A stretch of 64,000 nucleotides of DNA, taken from positions 191,251,909-191,315,908 of the forward strand of contig CM023448.1 of the NCBI GenBank assembly GCA_013339765.2. Reading direction: 5' to 3'. Below the pieces are notes generated by a model. It saw only the letters and a program-made list of their open reading frames with translations. It was not told where the DNA came from and did no database searches. The position numbers and the translations under genes were made by a program. Below are positions 23,786-34,728 of the stretch, piece by piece. The first letter of the stretch is position 1; each line of letters begins with the position of its first letter. The DNA comes from Haemaphysalis longicornis. Taxonomy: Eukaryota > Arthropoda > Arachnida > Ixodida > Ixodidae.

Positions 23786-24960
23786 CTCCGTTGATCGACG
23801 ACGATGGTTGAACTTGAAGCTTTTTCGTGACGGATTCTTTAGTTGGCAAATCCCACACTGCGAGTATGTACTACTCTGGAGGTAAGCACTACTTTTCTAG
23901 AATACCCACAGCAACTCTCGGGTGTGCACTCCACAGGCCTGACATGTGAGTTGGGAGTGTACGGCGCGAATCAATCCCCCTCCGACAACTTCAAACAAAC
24001 CCATTTCCACATCCCACACGGCTACACGCCATTCACCCCACATTGTACTACCCCCTGTGCAGGCACTGCGGCAGCCCAGCAACGCTCTTCCATGTGGTTT
24101 GGGCATGCCCTTCAAACCCAGACCTAGCACCAATCCCCAGTCCTACATACGAGCAGCGGGAGAGTGAACTTGCCAGCTCGGACCTAAGTAAGCAGCTTTG
24201 GCTCGCTGAAAGGGCGAAGACGGCACGCCGCACCAACGGAGTCCTGGACTGATGACCCCGCCCACTTACCTGCTCGTTCTCACTGTTCAATAAAGTTTTC
24301 CTCCTCCTCCCCGGTACCTGCTGCTTGGCGTTCGCTTCGATCCATGTCAAAATAGAGCAATCAGACAGACGTCGGCTTCATAACGCGAGGGATTTACGTT
24401 CGATTCCGGCCATGGGAAGCATTTTTTCTTTCGCTCCACCCACGATCATTCATCGTCCACATCGTCAGAAAAAGTTGGCTTTCCTGCAGGGCATATTGAC
24501 GTACACCAGCATCAGCGAGGACACTAAATCTCCGTTTTAAAAATAATGCGTCACTCCGTCTAACGATGGTTGAACGCGAAGCCTTCTCGTGATGTATTCT
24601 TTGGTTGGCGACTCCCACACGGCGAGTGTGTGCTACACAGGAGGTACGCACCGCTTTTCTAGAATACCCACAGCAACTCTCAAGTTAGCCTAACATTTGG
24701 GTTTGGGGTGTACGGCGCGAATCGGTACCTGCTGATTGGCGCTCACTTCGACCATATCGAAATAGAGCAATCGGATAGACGCCGGCTTCATAAAGCGAGG
24801 GATCGAGGTTCGCTTCCGGCCACGGGAAGCGTTTTTTTCTTTCACTTCACCCACGATCATTCATCATCCGCATCGTCAGAGAATGTTGGCTTTCCTGCAG
24901 GGCGTATTGACGTACAACGGCATCAGTGAGGACACCGAAGCTTCGCTTTAAAACCATCGC
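23786..24960. repeat. Tandem duplication of a SINE-like unit of about 410 bp
   Basis: Unit 1 is 23786-23970 plus 24313-24545, and unit 2 is 24553-24960. Shared blocks include GATGGTTGAAC, CTAGAATACCCACAGCAACTC, TACGGCGCGAATC, GGTACCTGCTG, TCGGCTTCATAA or CCGGCTTCATAA and CTTTCCTGCAGGGC. In both units GCTTCATAA is followed by a B-box-like GTTCGATTCC or GTTCGCTTCC, recalling a tRNA-Met(CAT)-like head. Unit 1 is split by the LINE end at 23971-24312. Confidence 0.75.
23971..24312 (+). mobile_element. 5'-truncated I-like LINE 3' end with intact C-terminal zinc finger
   Basis: An uninterrupted frame from 23971 to TGA at 24250-24252 reads LRQLQTNPFPHP, then LCRHCGSPATLFHVVWACP, which is a C-x2-C-x7-H-x4-C finger. 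It ends WLAERAKTARRTNGVLD. This is the C-terminus of tick I-like LINE ORF2 proteins. A short 3' UTR with AATAAA (24289-24294) and a TCCTCC tail follows. The piece sits exactly between GCGCGAATC and GGTACC of the SINE-like unit, so it is a young insertion compared with its surroundings. Confidence 0.8.
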
Positions 24961-26029
24961 CGTCGCGATGAACCGGTCACAGACAGTCTGCTACAACTTT
25001 CACGACGACTAATTACCCGCTCAGTCAAGATGTCCGGGCGCTGTTAACATATGTACTGCTACTGCAAAAAGGAACTGGGAAGCGAACTCCACTTACCCCA
25101 AACTAGCGTATCTACATCGTGGGTTTGTACTTCTGTAAATATGTACCGATGGTCGCTCGCCGGCACTAGTCCTGCACTTGCTTATAATGAAGCATTGCTG
25201 TCTTAGCATGAACAAATGAAGTTCCAAGCAAAGCCAGAGAAGCGACGCGAATTTCGACCATTTCTGCTACCTTGTAGACATAGCAATGTGTAGTGAAGAA
25301 AGCAAACCATTAAGAATTCGATAGACATGCCAAGCCAGCAGCAGTGCGTCTCCATAACCCCCGACGCCGACATGGATTCCCAGGCACAGTTTTCTCGCTA
25401 GCATACTTACTAAGAAACTCTAAGGTATACATTCTAGACTCAAGCCTAGACTCTCTCATATAGTAAAGTTAACAACTCTCCATCATGCCGGGAGACAATT
25501 GAAATATTTTCGTTTCAAGAAAGACGTTTTCTAGTGTACCACTACCTGTCTCCGCGCACACCCAAAACTATTCGTCTCTTCACAAAATCGCATTTGCTTG
25601 GGAAGACACTGACGCTCTATTTCTAGTTGATCGGCATCTACCTACCCCGCTTCCTTTACAATGAAGGGCTCAGCTGAGGGGCTTCACAGTCTGACAATAG
25701 AATAAACCTGCCCCCGCGGCCGCGAGAGTGGAACGCTGCCGTGTGCCTTATTTGGACCTCTACCAATTATTCGCCTTTTCAGACAAACAGGGCTTTGATT
25801 AACAAATGGCGCTGAATTTTGCGTATTCTCACAATTATGCGCTGTTTTAAACGACGCATCTGCTGTCCTTTTCTGAAATGATGCACAGAAAAAAATTATC
25901 CGTCGTGTTGTTAGAGTTCTTTTTTTTTTCTATTTGCCTCCTTCTGCAAGAATCTGAGGCCGTAACTTCTCCAGATAGAGAAGTTACGAGGTTAACGCTC
26001 CTCGTTTTACGTATACAATAATAGTGTTT

Positions 26030-26345
26030 GCGTCATTGCTTTCAGAGAAGCTACAGCTTTTGGCAGGGACTGCAAAAGCCTACGAAAAAATTTTGAGCAG
26101 ACGTGGCAGACACAGACAGCTCTTTCGACGGGACCGCAATTCGCTGCAGTGAAATACAATGCAGCCGTGATAGCCTTTTCGTCGACAACAGGCACCCTAA
26201 TACGGAGTGCACCAACTTGCTTACCGCTGAAGCTATGCGAGAGAACAATGCGCGAGCAGCCAAGGGCTGCTCATCACACGTGTCCGCTTGAGATGTTCCA
26301 TTGTCTTCAGCATGTGATCACTTTGGTTGCTTTCTTGTATTTCCT
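26030..26345. repeat. Dispersed repeat, copy 2 of a pair
   Basis: Partner of 15774-16110. It lies 200 bp upstream of the promoter of CAP gene B and could contribute upstream sequence to it. Confidence 0.65.
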
Positions 26346-26543
26346 TTAAGACCCATCTCGACCGAATCCGGGCATGCATCCTACGGGTTCCTCACTTGTA
26401 TAGAAACGTTGATGCGGCGAGAAGACAGCCCAGCGTGTATAAAGAAAAAAGGATTAGCAAACCGGGCTCCTCTGACGGTGCTGGCCCCACGCTCAGTAAC
26501 GTAACAGAGTGTCTTTACATTTCGCTCCTAATAGCGGAGCTTT

Positions 26544-26549
26544 TATAAA
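26544..26549 (+). promoter_or_regulatory. TATA box of CAP gene B
   Basis: TATAAA lies 68 bp before the ATG. An initiator-like TTCAGC stands at 26567-26572, about 26 bp downstream of the first T. This supports a short 5' UTR of about 42 bases. Confidence 0.55.
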
Positions 26550-26611
26550 TCCCTCGAGACAGACAGTTCAGCGTTCGGGCGGAGTCTTACAAGGCGCGAG
26601 CAGGCGGCACC

Positions 26612-26674
26612 ATGAGGTTGCTCGCACCCCTCGTCATCCTGGTTTTCGCAACAGTCGTGTATTCTAAGAGATGG
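26612..26674 (+). CDS. Exon 1 of secreted CAP gene B: signal peptide
   Basis: ATG at 26612 sits in a good start context (GGCACCATGA). The 21 codons encode MRLLAPLVILVFATVVYS followed by KRW: a basic n-region, a hydrophobic core and a plausible cleavage site after VYS. The exon stops exactly at a codon boundary before a strong donor, TGG|GTAAGT (26675). The next compatible exon I find is 30353-30422; direct splicing to 57457 would also keep frame. A signal peptide implies secretion, probably into saliva, gut or haemolymph; the tissue cannot be read from the sequence. Confidence 0.75.
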
Positions 26675-29600
26675 GTAAGTTGGCGAAACTGCCTGCTGGC
26701 CAGATATTCCGCCGCGCATGTTAATCCGGCGTTAGAGTGCTGAAGGGAATGGTTGAATCGGAGTGCAAAAGGATAAACAGACATGGATTGTGTTAAGGTT
26801 GTGTAGTTAGTTTCCAAAGTGTTTGTATATTAAAATACTAAATAAATTGCAGACTAGGCTTGCTTTGTCTTATTACTTCTGCCCGATGAGGTGGCTGCTG
26901 TGGGCCAGATGTTCATTATCATATTGCTTAATAACTGAGTGTGACGTGTTCATTGTGGGCTTATAGACTGAGTTTAGGTGATACGTGGAGTGCGCAGTAG
27001 TGAAGCTAGCCTCATGTAGAGTATAAACCGATTTTTAGTTCGAGGTCGGCCTGTCAGTAGCAAGAACAATGTAAGAACTTTTTGCGTGGGGAAGCTAGTT
27101 ACCAGAGTGCTTTTTTTTTTGCTAACTTGGTATTTAAGAGCGGTTGGTCCCTTCAAGATTTCGACCTTGGGGAATATTTAATTATTTCTGGCTCTAGCGT
27201 GCATTAAGCCATCGATTGAGGAGACTTGTGACAAGCGCTTCAGACTTGGACTATCCGCATCCCATGACTGCAGGCAGCCAGAACGACAACGTTCTAGCTC
27301 GCTGTTTCATGAGGAGCCGTTTGGTTTTGTGTTCGTGAACTTTATTTCTATTCCCCGAGGGGGCGATTTACTATACCGCCGTTTAGTTTCTCTTTATCGC
27401 TCACAATTTTGTCGCAGTTGTTTTTTGGTACTACGTGGCCCCCTTTTTTATTGTCTTTTTTTTTCATCGCGGATGACATAACATCACGGGTGAAGAAATG
27501 AAGACTTTTGACAATCTATGCTTTTTAAAATGTTTTAAAGTTGAGCGAATTGATTTTTCGGTGCTTTCGTTGTAACATAGGTAGGCTTTGGTGTCTGTGT
27601 GTGCATATCGCACGCTGTGTGTCATTAATACATTTAAACAATTATTCTTTAATCTTCAGCAAACATTGTATCTGCGTAATTTACCTCGATCGCCTTCAGC
27701 TACAGCAACGTCTCATTAATAAAGATCTCTAGACAGAAGTCTGCTAAAATAACAACTTCCCCCATTCTGCACATCAGTGGGCAACTGCCATTCCCCACGG
27801 GCCATCTTTACCTCTCAACAGTAGCTTTTCATCGGCGCAGAGACGTCGCTTATGGCTTCAACAATGGTAGAAAATATTTCTAAATTTATCTGTACGCAGC
27901 TGGCTTCTTCCAACGAACGGCTGCGGCATCAGACACGTGCTAGCCGAATCTCAGGGTAGGTCTGATAATAGAAATTTCCAAATAAAAGAGAGTTGAATTA
28001 AAACAAAATGTTGCTACATCCCCCCCCCCCCCCAAAAAAAAAAAAAAAAAGAACTAGCACATAGCCCTACGGTATAGAAGTTTACCGTATTTTATACTTT
28101 TAATGAGGTCCCGATGAGGCCCCAAACAGAAATAGTAATGTGTGCATGCGAAATGCCTTGTCTTGACCTTTATTTGAGGTTTACTATGTTATCGATATTT
28201 ACCTTCTCCGTGTGGTGTTTCGCCAACCAAGGCTCTACCGCGAGCGGTGAAGGCTGTGGCGCGGCGCCTCTGGCGGCCGTCGGCAGGGCGGCGCGGCAAG
28301 TTCGACGCTGGTGCGCATGTAGCTTAACTCTTAAATGTCGCTGACGGTCTGCTTTCCCACAATGCACCTCTGTGACTGATCGTTGCTTCGGAAGAAGCTA
28401 AACCAAGAAATCACGATGTCAGACACATCACTTGACTTGAAAAATTTAGATCAGCCCTGATTCATCACGCAATACAAAACGTCCTGCTTGCATTATCAAA
28501 GAACGCTGTGTTATGGCACAACGTTAACCCCCTTTCTCGCGTCAAATTGTCTTCTCATCCTCCTAACTGGTCTACTTTTCTCGTATGATTCAAATTATTG
28601 GTCAATCGGGTGCGTTGTGGTAAAGCATGCCTACGGGGATTTGTAAGAGTGGACTACAGGTCCCCCAACGAAGTTATGAACGCTTACGCTCATCCAAGTG
28701 GGGAAGTGAACCTATAAAGCTAGGCGTTCTTCTAAGGAAAAGTTCAGCCGTCGCGCAATTTTTTTTTAAATGAATAAAGACCTAGTAAGTCTCGTTGTGC
28801 AAGCTTTGGTCTAGTTCCTGCCCTTTAACCATGCAGTGTGACGCTGAAAACCGGGCACAATAACGGGAATAAGAGACATTTGTATCGCGCGGTCGTTATT
28901 ACTTTATAATGCGGTAATGATGCAACCAACATAGGTTGCAAACGTGATTCAGAGTCCGAATTCAAGACGCAGTTTCATAGAACTCAAGATACGTACTTAT
29001 CTGTATCTTGTACGTACTCAAGATACGTACAGGATACAACTCGGCGGATACTATATTCAAAAACGTACAGTTTTGAATAGAAGTCCTGCTCGCGCTGGTG
29101 TGTCATAGATCTTACTGAACGCGTCGGTACGTGTCCTCTGTGCACGCCCCCAACGTGACCCTGCCCTCCACGTGACCACGTAGAGCAGCGCACATAATCA
29201 GACCGTCTTCAGGTCGCCTCAAGGTGATGGTTCGAAAAGAGTCTATGTTAGATGAGAGGGGAATGATGCAAAACGTAAATGACAGCCGGATGTAAAACCG
29301 GAAGTGAGTTCTCCATGGTACCGTGGTCTGAAGCGATGCCGGTTTTCACATCACATTCATTTCTGGCGCCACCGCCAGCAGTGGCACTAATGCATTGGAA
29401 GGCTCTGAAGCAGCAACAGGTGCCGGTATAGTGAGTTCACGGCCGAACAAGGTTTGATGCGAGCAGAAATGGCTCGTAAACGCCGCCCTTTTGGCGCCAG
29501 TCCAAGACTCCGTAGAGTTCTGCTGGTCAAGCGTGCCGTGGGCGCTGTCCTCACCCGGAGTGCAGTTGCGGTGCTGCAAATCAAGATGCTTCGAGGAAAA

Positions 29601-30352
29601 GCTTAGTACCAACCAAAAACAAACTATGCCAAGATGAGGGGCATCTCTCCCTCATGTGATGGCGTAACATAAGACGTTACAAAGCGGATTTTTAACCCAA
29701 TCTTTCATCCTTGCATGGGTCGGTCATCAGACGCGTCTTCTTTGTCAACTTTCCGCTTATTTCATGGCACACTTGGCGGCAGAGGTCATCAGGCATGAGC
29801 CAATCGCAGAAATTTCAATAATTTCAATAAAGAATCAAGTTATTGACCATGTTGCAATGACAAACCTGCATGAATGTAACATTACCCAAGAGGCGTAGGC
29901 TTACGAAGGAACGATCCACGTCACTCTCAAGGCTTCCTCTCTAACGCCTATAAAGCAAAATCAATATAAACAAACTAGATACATTGAAAACTGTGGCTTT
30001 GTTCACGTGACGAGATCTCGTAAAGATTAGCAATATCGGCATGACGATGAATCAGTCGTTGAGTGCGCCTTTTTTTTTTTTCTGCATGAGTGCTTAGTTG
30101 CCCACGCGCATGCGCGTCTTGTGTTCATGAACCCGTGGCGACCCCTGTGTCACGCGGCCTGGGATCCCAAGCAGCTGTGACGAAGTGGAAAGCGCACGTT
30201 TTTTCGCGCCCGGCGAGCGTGCACGACAGTGGGCAGGAGCTCCCGAATGGCCGTAACAGAGACTCACACGCGACGCTGAAAAACTTTAGCAAGGCGTGCC
30301 TCTCACTTTGCTTGGCGTTTCTCTTTGCATGTACGACAACGGAAAACAACAG
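26675..30352 (+). other. Intron 1 of CAP gene B
   Basis: It is about 3.7 kb, with GTAAGT at 26675 and ACAACAG ending at 30352. It contains T-rich sequence, a C-run next to an A-run (about 28021-28050), a repeated AAGATACGTAC motif (28985-29030) and scattered unremarkable ORFs. I see no recognisable gene. Confidence 0.4.
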
Positions 30353-30422
30353 AAAGAGTACGGCTACAGAGACTGCTGCTCCTGCAAAGGCAAAGGTTCC
30401 AAAGGTGCCGAAGGGGAGGAAG
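30353..30422 (+). CDS. Proposed exon 2 of CAP gene B
   Basis: This exon of 70 bp encodes KEYGYRDCCSCKGKG and then SKGAEGEE, plus one base. The acceptor is the first AG after a pyrimidine stretch (TTGGCGTTTCTCTTTGC, about 30312-30328). The donor GGAAG|GTAAGA at 30423 is strong. Phase 0 in and phase 1 out match exon 1 and the exon at 50553. It adds three cysteines and begins a charged Gly-rich linker. A second frame, ending KVPKVPKGRK at the same donor, is also open, so the reading depends on what is spliced upstream. Confidence 0.5.
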
Positions 30423-31748
30423 GTAAGACCTATTTTCTCATTTCCGGATACTTTCACTGCGAGGGCAACCTCAGGCGGCGACTCTCCTTTGGTGAATCAC
30501 TCTGTAATGAGAACCGAAGCGGTGCTATTCACAACTTTGCTCGACAAACGTACATCCATAACTCATTTGTGGAAAATGCTCAACTCAAAACACGAATGCT
30601 CGCTCAGCTCACACATGCGCTGTCGTGTGGAACTGGGAAGTCTCATGCGGGCCAAACACGTTCGTTTGCTCGCAAAATTAGCCGCCACCTATAGCTTTGC
30701 CTCGACGACTATCTCATGTTTCATTTTCTATGACAGCGTTACCATGTAACAAGTTAACGGTCTTCTTTCGGTGGTTTGGACATGTCTCCGATGCAGGCGT
30801 CTCGTCGTGGGTCAGACAATTTTCTTTCTGAGTTTCAGAGTTGAAAAAGTTCAACAGATTGTAAATGCGATTTTTATGTCATCCCTAGTTATACGGCCTT
30901 CGTTGGAACAGACAGGGGAAAAAACCAGGGGTTCTAGGCAAAAAAGGCGACAAAATTGCCGAAAAAAAGCCAGGAAAGTAGTTAATTGGACTTCAAAGTT
31001 CACGTAGGATCCCAAAAAATCACAATTTGTAGCCAAGCAGAAGTTTTCTTTTCTGCCCCCAACAAAATAGCACGAAAGCTATTCATTTGCTGCTGACTAT
31101 AAAGATATATCCCAATAACTACAGGTATTTGCCGCAACACATACGAGTGAAAATGACTATGAGTGAGCAAAGACGAAGACAGAAGCGATAAAAAAAAAAC
31201 ACTTTTTCGCAGGGGCTTCGGAAGTGTTTCGAATGGACGAAAGGGGAGGGGGGGGGGGGCAAGACAATCGATGATGTTGGTGATGAATATGATGATGGTG
31301 CTGGTGGTGGTGGTGTTGGCTGTGGTAGTGGTGATAATTATGAAACTTTTAAAGCTTCACGATACTGATAGTGCTTTTAAAACTTAAGAACACCATTTGA
31401 TCAATTCCCATTTTTCGGCTACTCAGATTTCATGCGCGCTAACTTTTCGCTCTTTTGTCTGCATTGCGAGTTTCTGGAAACTAGAGTGCGTTTTTTTAGC
31501 GCCTGAATTGTTTTTTCACAGAGGCAGGTCAGTTGTTCCAACAGAGAGTTGAAAGAAGGGTTTTCCAACTGATGCTTTAATCAAACATCATTTATTTGAA
31601 ATAGCAGCTTTTCATCCACTCAGAACATCCTGCATAACGTAACAATTAAGGCTATTATTTCTTTAGTTAGGGAAGAGCAGTCGTGCACTTGGCCTGGCAT
31701 TCGAAGCGCTCCCGTAAGCGCCTTCACGCGTGATACTATAGACGTTGT

Positions 31749-32058
<310 letters not shown>

Positions 32059-32564
32059 ACTATAGACGTTGTAAACACAATTATAGGAAGGAAATGGTTT
32101 ACTCCTCTTACAGGAACAGCAGAGCTATAATGACAATAATTTATCAGTAGCAATTATAAAAATTAAACAAAAAAGGCGAATGGGGAATTAAATAATGATT
32201 AGCTTTGTCAGGCGGCGCGGGTGTTCTGGCAAAATGACTCGTTCGTACTGATACCCGTCTTTGTACCACTTCCCCAAGTCCGTTTTTTGTGTTGTAACCA
32301 CGATTTGCATAATCGTGCGAAGACCCGTGCGAAGACCAAGGGGGGTCTGAGCCCCTTTGTTTTGACAACAGCCGCCCCCTTCCCCCCGACCCCAGCCTTC
32401 CGGAGCCCCTGCTTCTTCCGACAAATCGAACTTTGTGCTGGAGGAAAATTGAACAGCGTCACTAACTAGTGTACAAAAGATAAGAAGATAAAAAGATGGG
32501 GAGCGATCTTGCTCACGGGGAACGATTCGAAAGAGCATTTAGCGTAAAATCTGTAACCTCGCGG

Positions 32565-33010
32565 CCTTGAAAGGGACCCTGTAACACTTTTTTCAGCCTT
32601 TTTCTAAATCCTAAATGTTTTCACAGCGTAGTCAACAAACACACTCAGTACTTAGAATAGTAGGTCACAAAGTACCTCAGCCAAAAATTACTGCTCTACG
32701 CCCATCAGATAACTTGTAAACTCGCTCAAAATATTTTTCTCTCTTTCCCGGTCTTGGCGTTCTTCGACCGCTGGAATTACGTCATTACTGCGATGTAGGG
32801 TCTATTGGCCGGCTCTCCTTAGGTTGCAGCAATGAACGCATTCGATAGCCACTCTAAAAAGAAAGCCGCGAAAGCAAAGCATAAACGGAGGCGTATCTTC
32901 TGTGACGAGCAAATCACGCAGTGCCGCTCCATGGTGGCGATAACTATAGCTTTCGCAGTGCTTCCACGAGCAAAGGAAAGAGTGAAAGCGTTTATCGGAA
33001 GTGTTGCAGA
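32565..33010 (+). repeat. Dispersed TTAA-type repeat, family A, longest copy
   Basis: Starts GAAAGGGACCCTGTAACAC and runs through TTACTGCTCTACGCCCATCAGATAAC, ATGAACGCATTCGATAGCC and GCTTTCGCAGTGCTTC. It aligns inversely with 20340-20715 and with the split copy 44930-45292 plus 46415-46570. Confidence 0.6.
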
Positions 33011-33172
33011 GTCCCTTGAATTTTTCGTGAGTTGGGCTCAGAGCACCTATTCGCGGCCACAATTTTGCGAATGAGACCGAAGAATAGGAATTGCGACCTA
33101 AACCGCCGCCAGTAGCGTAGCGTAGTGTCACTAGATAAGGTTACGGAGTGTCGGCACTCTTTTCTGGTGTTG

Positions 33173-34728
33173 GAGAGTTTTAGCTGACCGTTTTTGACGC
33201 TCCGCTATGCTCCCGACGTCCCGCTCAGCACAACCGGAGCGTCAGCAGCCGAAGGGCTCTTAGCTAAGCGATAACCGTATCTCCCTCGACGGGGAATAAT
33301 AGAGAAGTTTTAGCTGACCGTTTTTGACGCTCCGCTATGCTCCCGACGGCCCGCTAAGCACAACCGGAGCGTCAGCGGCAGAAATGCTTTTGGCTAAGCG
33401 ATAACCGTATACCTCCCTCGACGGGGAATGATTCGCGTCACTGGTCGTGCCCTGTGCGTGGGCAAACCAAAACGTCATCGCAAGATACCAATTGGAATTT
33501 GGTCGCTCAAGTAATGTAAATTGCCGTTTAGTGCCCACCTTTTTAAAACGATGTAGTCGCTTACATAATAGTTCTAAATTATTTTAAAGAAGCCGATAAA
33601 CTTTGCAACAGCCAAGACAAGGCTGTCTTTCTCGGCGCTGCATAGAAGCAGCCCCGCGCTTCGGTCGACGTTTTTCGCTTCCGTACTAAAGCTTGTTGAG
33701 GAGTGTGGCACCTTTGCCTATTCGGAAGAGCTTTCGCGATTTCATCGCTCGCGTTTCAACTAAAGAAAGGGAGTTCGCGGGAGCGCGCTCACATCGCGGG
33801 GCAGCCATGCTGATATTCCGCACGGTAACGTAAGCGGCCGCGGCGGTGCGCTAAGAGGCCCCGGTTAGCGGAGCGGGGCCCCGCTCCGGTATCGCCGCTA
33901 GCGCCTTTGCGCGCCACGCATGCGCAATGGCGCTCCCGCTAGTTATCGGAGTGGAGCGTACCGTCAGAAACGGTCAGCTAAAAACTCTCTAATGATTCGC
34001 GTGACTGGTCGTTTCGCGTGCGCGTGTAAACAAAAACTTCATCCTAAAGGAAACATAAGAATTGGTATTTGGTCACCCAAACAAAGCAAAATACCGTGTT
34101 TCTTGGCCTCATTTAACCTTTTTCTGTATAATGTAGAGGCTCTTCGATTTAGCGTCTCGGACTCACCGCGGACTCCCCGAGAAGCAGTCCGGCATTAGAT
34201 TTTCCCACGTATCCCTATGGCTTCGGGGAATCCTCGGGCTACCCGCGGACTATCCGCGGTGAGCCCGAGATGGTAAATCGAAGAGCCCCGTAGTCACTGA
34301 CAATGTATAATTTTTCTAAATAACAATAAAGAAGCCGATAAACTTTGGAATAGCCAAGCCAAGGCTGCCTTTCTCGGCGCTGCATAGAAGCAGCCCCACG
34401 CTTCGGTCGACGTTTTTGTCTTCCGTTCTAAATATCCTTGAGGTGTGTGGCACCATTGTCTATTCGGAAGCGCTTTCGCGGCTTCGTCATTCGTGTTTCA
34501 ACTGAAGAAACGAAGTTCGCCGTAGCGCCCTCGCATCGCGGGGGGCAGCCATGTTAAAATTCCGTACGGTAGCGTATACGCTGCCGCGACGGTCTGCAGA
34601 GGCCCCGGATAGCGGAGCGGGGCCCGGCCCCGCTCCGGTATCTCCGGTAGCGCGCTAGCGCGCCACGCATGCGCAATGCCGCTCCCGCTTGCTATCGGAG
34701 CGGAGCGGACCGTCAGAAACGGTCTCTA
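33173..34728. repeat. Complex tandem duplication with terminal-repeat ends
   Basis: GAGAGTTTTAGCTGACCG at 33173 and its complement ending at 33989 form an inverted pair of about 45 bp with mismatches. At 33173-33427 a unit of about 131 bp is repeated twice in tandem. A larger unit, 33428-33975, is repeated at 33992-34728. Shared blocks are AATGATTCGCGT, AAGAAGCCGATAAACTTTG, CAAGGCTG, TTTCTCGGCGCTGCATAGAAG, AGCGGAGCGGGGCC and CGCCACGCATGCGCAATG. No protein domain is apparent. Confidence 0.7.
34136..34289. mobile_element. PIF/Harbinger-like MITE, 154 bp, with readable empty site
   Basis: The ends are GAGGCTCTTCGATTTA and the complement of GGGGCTCTTCGATTTA, followed by long inverted arms (CGGACTCACCGCGG and CCGCGGTGAGCCCG). 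GTA flanks both ends (34133-34135 and 34290-34292). The corresponding place in the other tandem copy (near 33550-33560) reads ATGTAGTCGC without the element. Confidence 0.8.

Noticed and set aside
30090..30749. 219-codon plus-strand ORF with a hydrophobic LSLCLAFLFA segment
   Set aside because: It has no in-frame ATG before the hydrophobic segment and runs through a strong donor at 30423. Part of it is better explained as exon 30353-30422 in another frame.
33173..34728. CRISPR-like or satellite array
   Set aside because: Only two large diverged copies with unequal content, no regular short repeats and spacers.
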